Origin: Candidatus Pseudobacter hemicellulosilyticus
GTDB taxonomy: Bacteria > Bacteroidota > Bacteroidia > Chitinophagales > Chitinophagaceae
Reading direction: 5' to 3'
Assembly (NCBI GenBank): GCA_029202545.1
Contig: CP119311.1
Span: 5,952,001 to 6,016,000 of the forward strand
Length of the DNA stretch: 64,000 bases
Shown: in pieces, positions 23,523-32,670 of the stretch
How the letters are laid out: the number at the start of each line of letters is the position of its first letter
Numbering within the stretch: the stretch's first letter is position 1
Position numbers and translations under genes: made by a program
Notes under the pieces: generated by a model
The model's input: the letters and a program-made list of their open reading frames with translations, nothing else
Databases searched by the model: none
What the model was told of the DNA's origin: nothing

Positions 23523-24182
23523 TTACCGGAGATCCACTTCTTCCACACCAGGATACTTGCTCTTGTCAAATACGAACATGGCATCCGTAACCTGGGCTTT
23601 GCCATTCAGGGTATTCACAGTATAGGTGAAGCGATTGGCATTTTTGTCCAGCACTTTGGCGCTGTACAGGGTCTGGGTGGCTTTGTTTACCCATACATAT
23701 ACTTTGTGGAATTGTTTGGTCTTATCAGTGGGCGTCATCTCAATTTCCTGCAGGGTCTTGCCGCCCTCTTTTTTCTCACCATTGAATTTGTAGAGGAAAT
23801 CCTTGTCGTAGAAATTGGTGAATAATTTCTGCGGTGTAATGGCGTTGGCAGAAGGATCCACTTTGGAGATGGTCACTTCATTGGCGGCTTTGTCGTAGGT
23901 CCAGATAGTGCTGCCATCACAGAAGATCTCCTGTCCGGCAATAAGGACCTTGTATTTGTTGCCTTTCATGTATACAGTGCCTTGCTTTACGCCCAGCACC
24001 TTGCCTTTGTCATCTTCACTTTTCAAGGTAAATCCGGCCTGTACGCCTGTATAGGCCTTGAATTTGGCGCTTACCGCATCGAGGATCTTCTTTGCGGCAG
24101 GATCATTGGTGCCGAGGCTGCCCTGCGCCATAGCCGATACAGAAAACAGTAAACTCGCTAAAAAGATAAATGTTTTGTTCAT
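23523..24182 (-). CDS. lolA: Outer membrane lipoprotein carrier LolA-like protein
   Basis: A periplasmic chaperone that carries lipoproteins to the outer membrane. 219 residues with a clear signal peptide (MNKTFIFLASLLFSVSAMAQ) and the LolA-type open beta-barrel pattern: GVQAGFTLKSEDDKGKV, GTVYMKGNKYKVLIAGQEIFCDGSTIWTY, then NEVTISKVDP. It lies 325 bp downstream of ftsK on the same strand. A -7 box TATCTTTG at 24214-24207 suggests its own promoter. Confidence 0.88.
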   Translation of the reverse strand: MNKTFIFLASLLFSVSAMAQGSLGTNDPAAKKILDAVSAKFKAYTGVQAGFTLKSEDDKGKVLGVKQGTVYMKGNKYKVLIAGQEIFCDGSTIWTYDKAANEVTISKVDPSANAITPQKLFTNFYDKDFLYKFNGEKKEGGKTLQEIEMTPTDKTKQFHKVYVWVNKATQTLYSAKVLDKNANRFTYTVNTLNGKAQVTDAMFVFDKSKYPGVEEVDLR

Positions 24183-24507
24183 CGTGGGAATTTTTTCCTA
24201 AGGCCGCAAAGATAGGTTCTGCGGTAATACTAAGACGGCTTTTCAGGGGAAAGGTTTGCGCGGGTGGCGGTTTGTTAAAGGAGTTTAACAGACTGACTGT
24301 TACTCTCCTCCTGCAATGCAGGCCCCATCCGTGTTTGCTGAAGCGCCACAACTGATACGGTCAGTCAGGAACCTTCAGCAGGCAATAATTCCTTTGCAAA
24401 AGCCGGGCCGCGCTGACAATAGCGGGCCGCAGGGCATATCATGCCCCACTGCCACCGGCCGACAGGAGCAGCCGGCATATGGTTCGTCCCAAAAATAAAA
24501 AGCTGTT
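24183..24507. other. Intergenic stretch between ftsK and lolA with one GGTTCGTCCC repeat
   Basis: About 325 bp. GGTTCGTCCC lies at 24481-24490, so that on the ftsK strand the order is ftsK stop, TTTTTATTTTT, GGGACGAACC. The rest holds the lolA -7 box and no gene. Confidence 0.6.
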
Positions 24508-27105
24508 TTAAAAATTAGCCAGGTGCTGTTCCAGGTCCATCTCGGTCTTGATCAGCACATCCCGGGCCTTGCTGCCCTGGCTGGGGCCAACAATACCCGC
24601 AGCTTCCAGCTGATCCATCAGCCGGCCTGCCCGGTTATATCCCAGTTTCATCCGGCGCTGCAGCAGTGAGGTACTGCCGACCTGGTTCTGTACTATCACC
24701 CGCGCCGCATCCTCGAAGAGGCTATCGCGGTCGCCCAGTTCAAAATCTTTACCCTCCAGCTCTTTTTCATCCACGTATTCGGGGAGTGAAAAGGCCTGCG
24801 GGTAACCGTTCTGATTGCCGATAAAATCACAGACCCCTTCCACTTCAGGCGTATCTACAAATGCGCACTGCAATCGCGTCAGCTCACCATTATAGGAGAT
24901 CAGCATATCCCCTTTACCGATCAGCTGCTCGGCGCCGCCGGTATCCAGGATGGTGCGGCTATCTACTTTACTTGATACCTTGAAGGCGATCCGCGCCGGG
25001 AAGTTGGCCTTGATAGTGCCGGTAATAATATTTACAGAAGGACGCTGGGTGGCAATGATCAGGTGAATACCCACGGCACGCGCCAGCTGGGCCAGCCGCG
25101 CAATAGGCATTTCCACCTCTTTACCGGCCGTCATGATCAGGTCGGCAAACTCATCCACTACCAGCACTATAAATGGCAGGTACTGGTGCCCCTTCTGGGG
25201 ATTGAGGCGGCGCTTCACAAATTTCTCATTGTACTCCTTGATATTCCGCGTATGCGCCTCTTTCAGGAGATCATAGCGGTTATCCATCTCTATACAGAGC
25301 GCGTTCAGCGTATGGACCACTTTCTTGGTATCCGTGATGATGGCTTCTTCCTCGCCTGGCAGCTTGGCCAGGAAATGACGCTCGATCATGCGGTACAGGC
25401 TCAACTCCACTTTCTTGGGATCCACCAGCACCAGCTTGAGCTGGGAAGGATGTTTTTTGTATAACAGGGATACCAGGATGGCATTCAGCCCTACAGATTT
25501 ACCCTGACCGGTAGCACCGGCCATCAGCAGGTGCGGCATAGTGGCCAGGTCCACAATGAAATTCTCATTGTCGATCTTTTTACCAATGGCCACAGGCAGA
25601 CTGAAACTATTGTTCTGGAATTTCTCAGAAGCCAGCAGGGTCCGCATGCTGACCACTGTCTTCTTCACGTTGGGCACTTCAATACCAATAGTGCCCTTCC
25701 CGGGAATGGGCGCAATGATCCGGATGCCGAGGGCCGCCAGGCTCAGTGCAATATCATCTTCCAGGTTCTTGATCCTTGAGATCCGTACACCAGCCGCCGG
25801 TACAATTTCATAGAGTGTAACGGTGGGGCCTACGGTAGCACTGATCTTCTGGATATGGATATCGTAGTTCTTGAGGGTGTTGATGATCTGGTTCTTGTTG
25901 GCCTCCAGTTCGGCAGGGTCCTGCACTATCTTCTCACTGCCATGCTGCTCCAGCAGTTCCAGGCCGGGATGTTTGTAATCCCGCAGGTCCAGCGTGGGCT
26001 CATAAGGCGTCATCACTACCGGGGCGGCTTCCTCGCTTTCCGCCTCTTCTTCTCCCGCCTCATCGGTGAATGATTTGATCTCCAGTTCCAGGTCGGGCAG
26101 CGACCTGCCAGCCAGCCTGTCCGCCCTGCTGACAGGCGGCAGCGATACCGGTGTATCCGGGATGAAGGGAGGCTCTTCCAATTCTTCTTCCGGTTCTTCT
26201 TCTATCTCCTCTTCTTCTATTTCTTCTTCCAGCTCTGCTTCAGCGGTGGTTTCCGGTTCTTCCCGCTCTATCAGTTCCAGCGGCAGTTCCTCTTCTGGTT
26301 CAGCCACCACCGGCGGATTGACCATGACGCTGTCCTTTTTCAGTTTATTGCGTTTGCTGGTCTTCACGGGTGCGGGCTCTTCCTCTTCGGCTACCCCTTC
26401 AACAGCAGGGGCTTCTTCTTCCTCTTCTTCAGCCGCTGCTACGGGCGCTTTGGGCGCCGACCGCAGGTTGGGCATTTTGAATACGGGGTTAAAACGCCAG
26501 ATGAAATAAGCCAGTCCGCCTGCCAGCAGCAGGAAGGTGGTGCCTATTTGTCCAATCATCTGCACCAGCCAGTTGCTCAGCATATTGCCCAGTGCGCCCC
26601 CCCAGGGGAAGCGGTCCTGATCCGCCATGGCGGCCAGGAAAGCCAGGGTCAGGCTGAAGTACAGCAGGCCTACTATCAGGTAGCGCACATTGCGCCAGAC
26701 GGAGAATACTTTCCTCCCATAGAGACCGTTCACCCCCAGTACAAAGAACAGGGAGCAGAACAGGAAGGAAGCAATGCCGAAACCATAAAAAAAGAATTGA
26801 TGGGAGATATAAGCGCCGATATTGCCCAGCAGGTTGCTGGTCTTTACCTCGGTGGATGGCAGCAGGATGGAAGCGCCTCTGCCTACCTTGGCCTGGTCTT
26901 CTTTCCAGGTAAACAGGTAAGACACAAAGGCTATAAAAAGGAAAACACAGACCAGCAGGGCGATCGTACCGGCTATTTTATGCGTACGTTCGTCCTTCAC
27001 TAATTCTTTCACGTTCACCTGTTCTTCCTTATCCCGTTTCAGTTTATCCGGCTCGGGTGTAGGCGTTTGCGTTTTGCTTTTGCCCGACTTTAAGCGGTTG
27101 GCCAT
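24508..27105 (-). CDS. ftsK: DNA translocase FtsK
   Basis: A septal DNA pump for chromosome segregation at division. 865 residues: basic N-terminus, four membrane helices between about 45 and 200 (IAGTIALLVCVFLFIAFVSYL first), a long acidic linker (about 215-370, runs of Glu), then the motor. The motor has Walker A in GATGQGKSVGLNAIL, Walker B in IVLVVDEFADLIM and the gamma DNA-reading domain at the C-terminus (VGSTSLLQRRMKLGYNRAGRL). ATG 27105 is preferred; the box TATCTTTG (27118-27111) sits five bases before it, so upstream in-frame codons are promoter DNA and the message may be leaderless. Confidence 0.96.
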   Translation of the reverse strand: MANRLKSGKSKTQTPTPEPDKLKRDKEEQVNVKELVKDERTHKIAGTIALLVCVFLFIAFVSYLFTWKEDQAKVGRGASILLPSTEVKTSNLLGNIGAYISHQFFFYGFGIASFLFCSLFFVLGVNGLYGRKVFSVWRNVRYLIVGLLYFSLTLAFLAAMADQDRFPWGGALGNMLSNWLVQMIGQIGTTFLLLAGGLAYFIWRFNPVFKMPNLRSAPKAPVAAAEEEEEEAPAVEGVAEEEEPAPVKTSKRNKLKKDSVMVNPPVVAEPEEELPLELIEREEPETTAEAELEEEIEEEEIEEEPEEELEEPPFIPDTPVSLPPVSRADRLAGRSLPDLELEIKSFTDEAGEEEAESEEAAPVVMTPYEPTLDLRDYKHPGLELLEQHGSEKIVQDPAELEANKNQIINTLKNYDIHIQKISATVGPTVTLYEIVPAAGVRISRIKNLEDDIALSLAALGIRIIAPIPGKGTIGIEVPNVKKTVVSMRTLLASEKFQNNSFSLPVAIGKKIDNENFIVDLATMPHLLMAGATGQGKSVGLNAILVSLLYKKHPSQLKLVLVDPKKVELSLYRMIERHFLAKLPGEEEAIITDTKKVVHTLNALCIEMDNRYDLLKEAHTRNIKEYNEKFVKRRLNPQKGHQYLPFIVLVVDEFADLIMTAGKEVEMPIARLAQLARAVGIHLIIATQRPSVNIITGTIKANFPARIAFKVSSKVDSRTILDTGGAEQLIGKGDMLISYNGELTRLQCAFVDTPEVEGVCDFIGNQNGYPQAFSLPEYVDEKELEGKDFELGDRDSLFEDAARVIVQNQVGSTSLLQRRMKLGYNRAGRLMDQLEAAGIVGPSQGSKARDVLIKTEMDLEQHLANF

Positions 27106-27275
27106 ATCTACAAAGATAAGCAGTCGCACAGAACTGCCATATAACAAATAAAACCCTGGTTGGCTGTAAAAAATTGTATTTTAGAACGCTAAACCAGCAG
27201 TCCCTATTGCAACCAGCACGGAGAAATACAGGCCACGGGCGTTGGTCGTTCCCCACTATCGCTGCCTGCATACGC

Positions 27276-29189
27276 ATGGCCGGACCGCTTCTTTTTCTCC
27301 TTACCGTATTCCAATTACTGGCTACTGAAGCAACTGCCCGGCAGGACTCCTCGGCCATTGAGGCCACACGGATCCGCCTGGATACCGGCATAGCCAAGAA
27401 CTGCTGGTTCATTACCCGGCCCAAGGGCCATCCCGTTACGGAACAGGAGATCCCGCAGCTACCCTTCCGCTTTGGTAAGATTGCCCATTACTACCCGCAT
27501 TACCCGCCGGCAGCCCGGCTGATGGAGACCGATAATTACCTGAAATTTATCCTGCACAACAGCGCTGATACCGCCAGGAAATTTTTCTTCCTGCCCGGTT
27601 TCTACTGTCGAAATATCCGCGTCTTCAAATCCGGCCATAACGGTACTGATCCCCTGCAATTGTTACCGGCGGACGCTGCCTGCCCCATCTTTGCCGGCGC
27701 GCAGCTGCTCCGCGTGGAACCCGGAGAAACAGCAGTGTTTTACTGCCAGTTCAATTTTGTGCGGACCAACGTCAATATCTTTACGCCCTACCTCATTGAG
27801 ACCGACTATATCCAGCAATGGCTGCGGCGCAAACGGGAACTGGATATGCTGCTGGATATTGTGACCTACGTGGTGTCCGGTATCATGCTCATGATGATCT
27901 TCTATTCCCTGGCAGTCTATCTCCAGAACCGCAACAACGAGTTCCTCTACTATGCCCTGTATACTTTTTTAACGGCCATGCTGCTCTTCCTCAAGTCTTA
28001 CCTGAGCCTGACAGCCACCGAATTCCATTATTTCTATGAAGAGTACCTCGACTTCATGATCATGATAGGGAGCGTACTCACCTACCTCATCTTTGTCCGT
28101 AAATTCCTGGAAACGCGGGAAAACCATCCCTGGCTCGACAAGCTCCTGCGCCGCTCCATCTGGCCCATGGCCGCCCTCTCACTGGTATTCAGCTTCCTGT
28201 ATTTCTGTACAGGCGATTATGATATCCTCATGAACATGGAGTACCTGATCAAGCTCCTGTTCCTGATCATCGGCGTACTGTTCATTGTATACAGCATCCG
28301 CCGTAAGGACGCACTGCTCAATTACCTGGCCGCCGGCAGCTTTGCGCTGATCTTCTTCTCCGTGGTTTCACAGGGCATCATCATGTATAGCTGGCGTATC
28401 ATCCCCGGTATTCCCCTGCTTAACCGCGCCATGTTCTATTATGAGCTGGGACTGGTGCTGGAACTGATCTGCTTCCTCTCCGGCCTGGCCTATAAGAACC
28501 GCCGCGATATCATTGAACGGGTAAAAGAAAGGGAAAGGCTGAAACTGGAAAATGAACGCAAGGAGTTTGAAAAACAAATGGCCGTAATGGCCGCCACCCA
28601 GCAGGAAAGGGACCGCATCTCCGCCGATATGCATGATGAACTGGGCTCCGGCGTTACCGCTATCCGCCTCATGAGCGAGATCCTGAAAAGCAGGATGAAG
28701 GACCGCTCCTTCCCCGAGCTGGAAAAGATCTCCAGCTCCGCCAATGACCTGCTGGGTAAGATGAATACCATCATCTGGACCATGAAAAGCTCCAATGACA
28801 CGCTGGAAAGCCTGATAGCCTATATCCGCGCAAATGCCATTGAGTACTTCGACAATACGCCCATTGACTGCAGCGTGCGCGTACCGGCCGTGATCCCGCA
28901 GACAGAAGTGAGTGGAGAGAAACGAAGGAATATATTCCTGGGCGTGAAGGAATCCCTCAACAATGCCATGAAGCATTCCCAGGCCACCACCATCCGCATT
29001 GATATCTCCATCCGCAATAATAACCTGCTGATAACAGTGACCGATAACGGCGTAGGCATTGACACGGAAAAACTGCGCCGTTTCGGGAACGGCCTCAGCA
29101 ATATGCGGCGGCGCATGGAAGCCATGGGCGGCCATTTCAAGGCCGAGACCCACGAAGGCGCCATGCTCACTTTTGAAATGCCGCTGTAA
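27276..29189 (+). CDS. Sensor histidine kinase with DISM-like sensor and seven membrane segments
   Basis: A 637-residue membrane kinase. Signal peptide (LLFLLTVFQLLATEATA), periplasmic beta-rich DISM-type sensor to about residue 185, then about seven helices (first VTYVVSGIMLMMIFYSLAVY), a coiled coil (RVKERERLKLENERKEFEKQ) and a HisKA_3 dimerisation box DRISADMHDELGSGVTAIRL with the phospho-accepting His. The ATPase domain has ESLNNAMKHSQA and DNGVGID...GNGLSNM. This is the LuxR/NarX-type kinase class. No response regulator is adjacent. The ATG at 27276 leads into the signal peptide; an in-frame TTG at 27174 is less likely. Confidence 0.85.
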   Translation: MAGPLLFLLTVFQLLATEATARQDSSAIEATRIRLDTGIAKNCWFITRPKGHPVTEQEIPQLPFRFGKIAHYYPHYPPAARLMETDNYLKFILHNSADTARKFFFLPGFYCRNIRVFKSGHNGTDPLQLLPADAACPIFAGAQLLRVEPGETAVFYCQFNFVRTNVNIFTPYLIETDYIQQWLRRKRELDMLLDIVTYVVSGIMLMMIFYSLAVYLQNRNNEFLYYALYTFLTAMLLFLKSYLSLTATEFHYFYEEYLDFMIMIGSVLTYLIFVRKFLETRENHPWLDKLLRRSIWPMAALSLVFSFLYFCTGDYDILMNMEYLIKLLFLIIGVLFIVYSIRRKDALLNYLAAGSFALIFFSVVSQGIIMYSWRIIPGIPLLNRAMFYYELGLVLELICFLSGLAYKNRRDIIERVKERERLKLENERKEFEKQMAVMAATQQERDRISADMHDELGSGVTAIRLMSEILKSRMKDRSFPELEKISSSANDLLGKMNTIIWTMKSSNDTLESLIAYIRANAIEYFDNTPIDCSVRVPAVIPQTEVSGEKRRNIFLGVKESLNNAMKHSQATTIRIDISIRNNNLLITVTDNGVGIDTEKLRRFGNGLSNMRRRMEAMGGHFKAETHEGAMLTFEMPL

Positions 29190-29237
29190 GGTTCACGAAA
29201 AAACGCATGTTTCGGGAGCCTTATACTTTACGTAATC

Positions 29238-29627
29238 TTATGCTTTACGGAAAAATGCCAGGAACAGCAGTACCCAGCCGGCAATAAAGAACAGCCCGCC
29301 AATGGGTGTGATAGCGCCAATGCCTTTCAGCCCCACGGTATTGGTGGCTTTCAGCACTGTAAGCAGGTACAGGGAGCCGGAGAACAGAACGATACCGGCA
29401 ATAAAACTATTGGCGGCATAGTTCATGAGGTTGCCCGAAAATCTTTCGTAGAGAATACCTACCAGCAGCAGGGCAAACACATGATAGAACTGGTAACGGA
29501 CCCCTGTCTCAAAAGTGGTCACTGTTTCCGGGGGGACCAGTTTCTTCAGTCCATGAGCGCCAAAAGCACCGAGGGCAACGGACAATGCGCCCAGCAGGGC
29601 GGCCGTGCAGAGATAACCTTTATGCAT
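29238..29627 (-). CDS. DUF423 membrane protein
   Basis: A 129-residue protein with four hydrophobic helices and the family start ALLGALSVALGAFGAHGLKK, followed by FETGVRYQFYHVFALLLVG and the C-terminal pair GAITPIGGLFFIAGWVLLFLAF. Function of DUF423 is not established. Its first 8 bases overlap the 3' end of the shikimate kinase gene, so translation is probably coupled. Confidence 0.88.
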   Translation of the reverse strand: MHKGYLCTAALLGALSVALGAFGAHGLKKLVPPETVTTFETGVRYQFYHVFALLLVGILYERFSGNLMNYAANSFIAGIVLFSGSLYLLTVLKATNTVGLKGIGAITPIGGLFFIAGWVLLFLAFFRKA

Positions 29628-30129
29628 GTAAGATAGTTTGAATGAATTCGTTCATTGAAAAAGCATCTTCCTGGTCAATGATCACATCCGCCTGTTCGTA
29701 ATACATGCGGCGCTCATTGAGCTTGCGCACAATATAACTGCGCAGCTCCGTATCCTCCAGCTCGCGGAGCAACGGGCGCTGCTCCTTCTCTTTCAACAGG
29801 CGCTGCAGCAGCACTTCCACCTGGGTATTGAGCCAGACCACGATCCCGTATTTTTTCATGGTCTCAATATTATTGAAAAAACAGGGCGTACCACCTCCCG
29901 TAGAAAGGATCATGGATTCATGATCTTCCACCAGGCTTTCCAGCAATTGCTTTTCCGTGATACGGAAATACTCTTCACCAAACTCCGCAAAAAGCGCGGG
30001 AATGGATTTACCTGTTTCCTTTACCACCTCTTCATCCAGGTCAAAGAAAGGGAGCTGGAGCCGGTGAGCTACCTGTTTTCCCCAATGCGTTTTTCCCGAG
30101 CCCATGAATCCGATCAGAAATATTCTCAT
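29620..30129 (-). CDS. aroK: Shikimate kinase
   Basis: Phosphorylates shikimate at the 3-hydroxyl in the chorismate pathway; cytoplasmic. 169 residues: Walker A GFMGSGKTHWGK, shikimate-binding DLDEEV and FRITEKQLL, glycine loop STGGGTPCF, lid QRPLL and adenine-loop R near the C-terminus. Works upstream of the pheA operon at the left end. It lies 14 bp after the glutaryl-CoA dehydrogenase gene and overlaps the DUF423 gene, giving a three-gene unit of mixed functions. Confidence 0.93.
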   Translation of the reverse strand: MRIFLIGFMGSGKTHWGKQVAHRLQLPFFDLDEEVVKETGKSIPALFAEFGEEYFRITEKQLLESLVEDHESMILSTGGGTPCFFNNIETMKKYGIVVWLNTQVEVLLQRLLKEKEQRPLLRELEDTELRSYIVRKLNERRMYYEQADVIIDQEDAFSMNEFIQTILHA

Positions 30130-30143
30130 GCAGTAGTGTTAGC

Positions 30144-31328
30144 TTATTTAAATGCGTTGAACCCGGTAATATCCAGACCGGTGATCAGCAAATGTATGTC
30201 ATGTGTGCCTTCATAGGTGATCACACTTTCCAGGTTCATCATATGGCGCATAACGGAGTACTCGCCGGTAATGCCCATGCCGCCCAGTATCTGCCGCGCG
30301 TCACGGGTAATATTGGCAGCTATTTCACAGCCATTGCGTTTGGCCATACTCACCTGCTGCGGCGTGGCTTTGTGGGCATCCATGAGTGTGCCCAGCCGCC
30401 AGTTCAGCAGCTGTGCCTTGGTGATCTCGGTGACCATCTCGGCCAGTTTTTTCTGCTGCAGCTGGAAGCTGCCGATAGGTTTATCAAACTGCTGCCGCTC
30501 CCTGGAATAGCGGAGCGCGGTATCATAGCAGTCCATAGCAGCGCCTACTGTTCCCCAGGCAATGCCGTAACGGGCTTTGGTGAGGCAGCTGAGCGGCGCC
30601 TTCAGGCCTTTGGCCTTTGGCAGTATATTCTCTTTGGGAACGGGTACATTGTCAAATACCAGCTCGCCGGTGGCGGAAGCGCGCAGGCTCCATTTGCCAT
30701 GGGTAGTGGGCGTGCTGAAGCCGGGCATGCCCCGCTCCACAATAACCCCTCTTACATCGCCCTGCTCATCTTTGGCCCATACTACGGCTACCTGTGCAAA
30801 AGGCGCATTGCTGATCCACATCTTGGCGCCATTGAGCAGCACATGATCGCCCGCATCTTTGATATTGGTCAGCATGCCACCGGGATCAGAGCCGTGGTCC
30901 GGCTCGGTCAGGCCAAAGCAGCCAAGCCACTCGCCATTGCCCAGCTTTGGCAGGAATTTCCGGCGTTGCTCTTCACTGCCAAATTCATAGATGGGGTACA
31001 TGACCAGCGAACCCTGCACGGAAGCGGTAGAACGGACGCCGCTATCCCCTCTTTCCAGCTCCTGCATCATCAGCCCATAGCTGATATGGTCCAGGCCGCC
31101 GCCACCGTATTCCACGGGGATGGTGGGGCCAAAACAGCCCAGCTCACCCATCTGCCGGACAATCTGCAGCGGGAAGGCCGCCTGCTGGGCCGCTTCCTCA
31201 ATGATGGGAGAGATCTCTTTTTTGACGTAATTGCGGACAGATTCACGGACCAGCTTTTGTTCCTCGGTCAGTAACTCATCCAGGGCAAAATAATCGGGGC
31301 TGACAAACAGATCGGTTCTTGCGGCCAT
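30144..31328 (-). CDS. Acyl-CoA dehydrogenase, glutaryl-CoA dehydrogenase type
   Basis: An FAD-dependent enzyme, 394 residues, expected to oxidise and decarboxylate glutaryl-CoA to crotonyl-CoA in lysine and tryptophan breakdown. Features of the GCDH subgroup: SVQGSLVMYPIYEFGSEEQR, FGLTEPDHGSDPGGM, KMWISNAPFA, the C-terminal FAD motif RQILGGMGITGEYSVMRH and the catalytic glutamate in ESVITYEGTHDIH. The kynurenine cluster at 37-44 kb feeds the same route through 2-aminomuconate and 2-oxoadipate, so a link is plausible. Confidence 0.88.
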   Translation of the reverse strand: MAARTDLFVSPDYFALDELLTEEQKLVRESVRNYVKKEISPIIEEAAQQAAFPLQIVRQMGELGCFGPTIPVEYGGGGLDHISYGLMMQELERGDSGVRSTASVQGSLVMYPIYEFGSEEQRRKFLPKLGNGEWLGCFGLTEPDHGSDPGGMLTNIKDAGDHVLLNGAKMWISNAPFAQVAVVWAKDEQGDVRGVIVERGMPGFSTPTTHGKWSLRASATGELVFDNVPVPKENILPKAKGLKAPLSCLTKARYGIAWGTVGAAMDCYDTALRYSRERQQFDKPIGSFQLQQKKLAEMVTEITKAQLLNWRLGTLMDAHKATPQQVSMAKRNGCEIAANITRDARQILGGMGITGEYSVMRHMMNLESVITYEGTHDIHLLITGLDITGFNAFK

Positions 31329-31531
31329 GACGGGCAGATTTAATGTTGGGCTAAAATAAGCAATTTTGCCGTTTTACCGGGCCCGCCAGCTGCCGGTATC
31401 GGGAATTATTCTCCCCCGGCAATTCCCTCCAGCCGGCTGATCCATAGGGCCCTGCAAAAAAATTAAAGGTGCATGCAACATGCTCCGGATGGGCTTGTCT
31501 CTTATATACAACAACACCTAAAACGATCATT

Positions 31532-32092
31532 TTGGAGCTGACTGCAACCTTTGTCCAGGATGAATTGGTAGAACGCTGTAAACGGGGGGATCCCGCCAGC
31601 TATGAAGCACTGTATCAGCGGTATGCCAGGGCTATGTATAATACCAGTCTCCGGATTGTCAACAATACCGGCGATGCGGAGGATGTATTGCAGGAAGCCT
31701 TCCTGGATGCCTTCAGGTCTTTGCATGATTTCCATTACCGGTCCACCTTTGGCGCCTGGCTGAAGCGGATCGTCATCAACAAGTCCATCAATACCCTGCG
31801 CAAGCGGAAGATGGAACTGATTGGTATTGATGACGACCAGCACCTGCCCCTGCTGCCGGAAGAAAATACCGTGGATGAGGAATCCCTGCAATTGAAAGTA
31901 GCGGAGGTCAAAGCCGCTATCAGCAAACTGCCTGATGGCTACCGTGCTGTACTGAGCCTGTACCTGCTGGAAGGATATGACCATGAGGAAATAGCCGGCA
32001 TACTCGGCATCCAGCACAGTACCGTACGGACACAATATATCCGGGCCAAACAGAAATTAGTAAACCTATTGAAACAAGGAGGACTCTCATGA
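31532..32092 (+). CDS. RNA polymerase sigma factor, ECF (sigma-70 family)
   Basis: Region 2 is AMYNTSLRIVNNTGDAEDVL and FRSTFGAWLKRIVINKSIN-like (YRSTFGAWLKRIVINKS); region 4 is LPDGYRAVLSLYLLEGYDHE followed by the helix-turn-helix IAGILGIQHSTVRTQYIRA. No in-frame ATG lies near the family start; the TTG at 31532 gives LELTATFVQDELVERC, which fits relatives, and a GTG at 31469 is the alternative. The stop overlaps the next start (ATGA), and AAGGAGG at 32077-32083 is an unusually good ribosome site for this phylum. Confidence 0.85.
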   Translation: MELTATFVQDELVERCKRGDPASYEALYQRYARAMYNTSLRIVNNTGDAEDVLQEAFLDAFRSLHDFHYRSTFGAWLKRIVINKSINTLRKRKMELIGIDDDQHLPLLPEENTVDEESLQLKVAEVKAAISKLPDGYRAVLSLYLLEGYDHEEIAGILGIQHSTVRTQYIRAKQKLVNLLKQGGLS

Positions 32093-32670
32093 GCCGTATA
32101 GAACAATTTATCCGTGAGCACCGCGGGGAATTTGACCAGGAAGCGCCCCCCGCGGCCGGCTGGAAGAATATCCAGCAGCAGCTCAACCCCGCCCCTGCCC
32201 GTGGCAATGGCCGGTTGCTGCCCCTCACCATCCTGCGCTGGAGCGCAGCCGCCGCCATCCTGGTCCTGGCAGGCCTGGGCGTATATCACCTGGTAGACCG
32301 ACAGCCTACAGCACCCACAGCCCGGACACAGGAAAACGCCAAAGAAAAAAAGCTCTTGCAGGATATCAACCCGGAATATGCTACGGAAGTATATCATTTC
32401 ACACGGCTGATAGAGCTGAAGCAGGACCAGCTGAAGCAGATTGAAAAAGATAACCCGGATCTCTACAAGACCTTTACGGGTGATATCAACAAGCTGGACA
32501 GCTCCTACAACGAGTTGAAAGAAGAACTCCCTACCAACCCCAACCGCGAACAGCTGCTGGAGGCCATGATCGAGAACCTGAAATTACAGGCGGACCTGCT
32601 GAATCAACAACTGCAGATCATCCACCAGATTAAACAAGCAAAACAAAACAAGGATGACAAAATTATATAA
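32089..32670 (+). CDS. Putative anti-sigma-like single-pass membrane protein
   Basis: 193 residues. The cytoplasmic N-terminus (MSRIEQFIREHRGEFDQEAP ... GWKNIQQQL) resembles the short sigma-binding segments of Bacteroidota anti-sigma proteins. A single helix follows at about 52-70 (SAAAAILVLAGLGVYHLV), then a long charged coiled coil outside (YHFTRLIELKQDQLKQIEKD; LKLQADLLNQQLQIIHQIKQ). It overlaps the sigma gene by 4 bases and the next gene by 17, so the three form a translationally coupled operon. Anti-sigma role is inferred from context. Confidence 0.75.
   Translation: MSRIEQFIREHRGEFDQEAPPAAGWKNIQQQLNPAPARGNGRLLPLTILRWSAAAAILVLAGLGVYHLVDRQPTAPTARTQENAKEKKLLQDINPEYATEVYHFTRLIELKQDQLKQIEKDNPDLYKTFTGDINKLDSSYNELKEELPTNPNREQLLEAMIENLKLQADLLNQQLQIIHQIKQAKQNKDDKII

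Noticed and set aside
26066..26509. Ser-rich plus-strand frame of 147 codons
   Set aside because: It is the reverse complement of the Glu-rich linker of ftsK.
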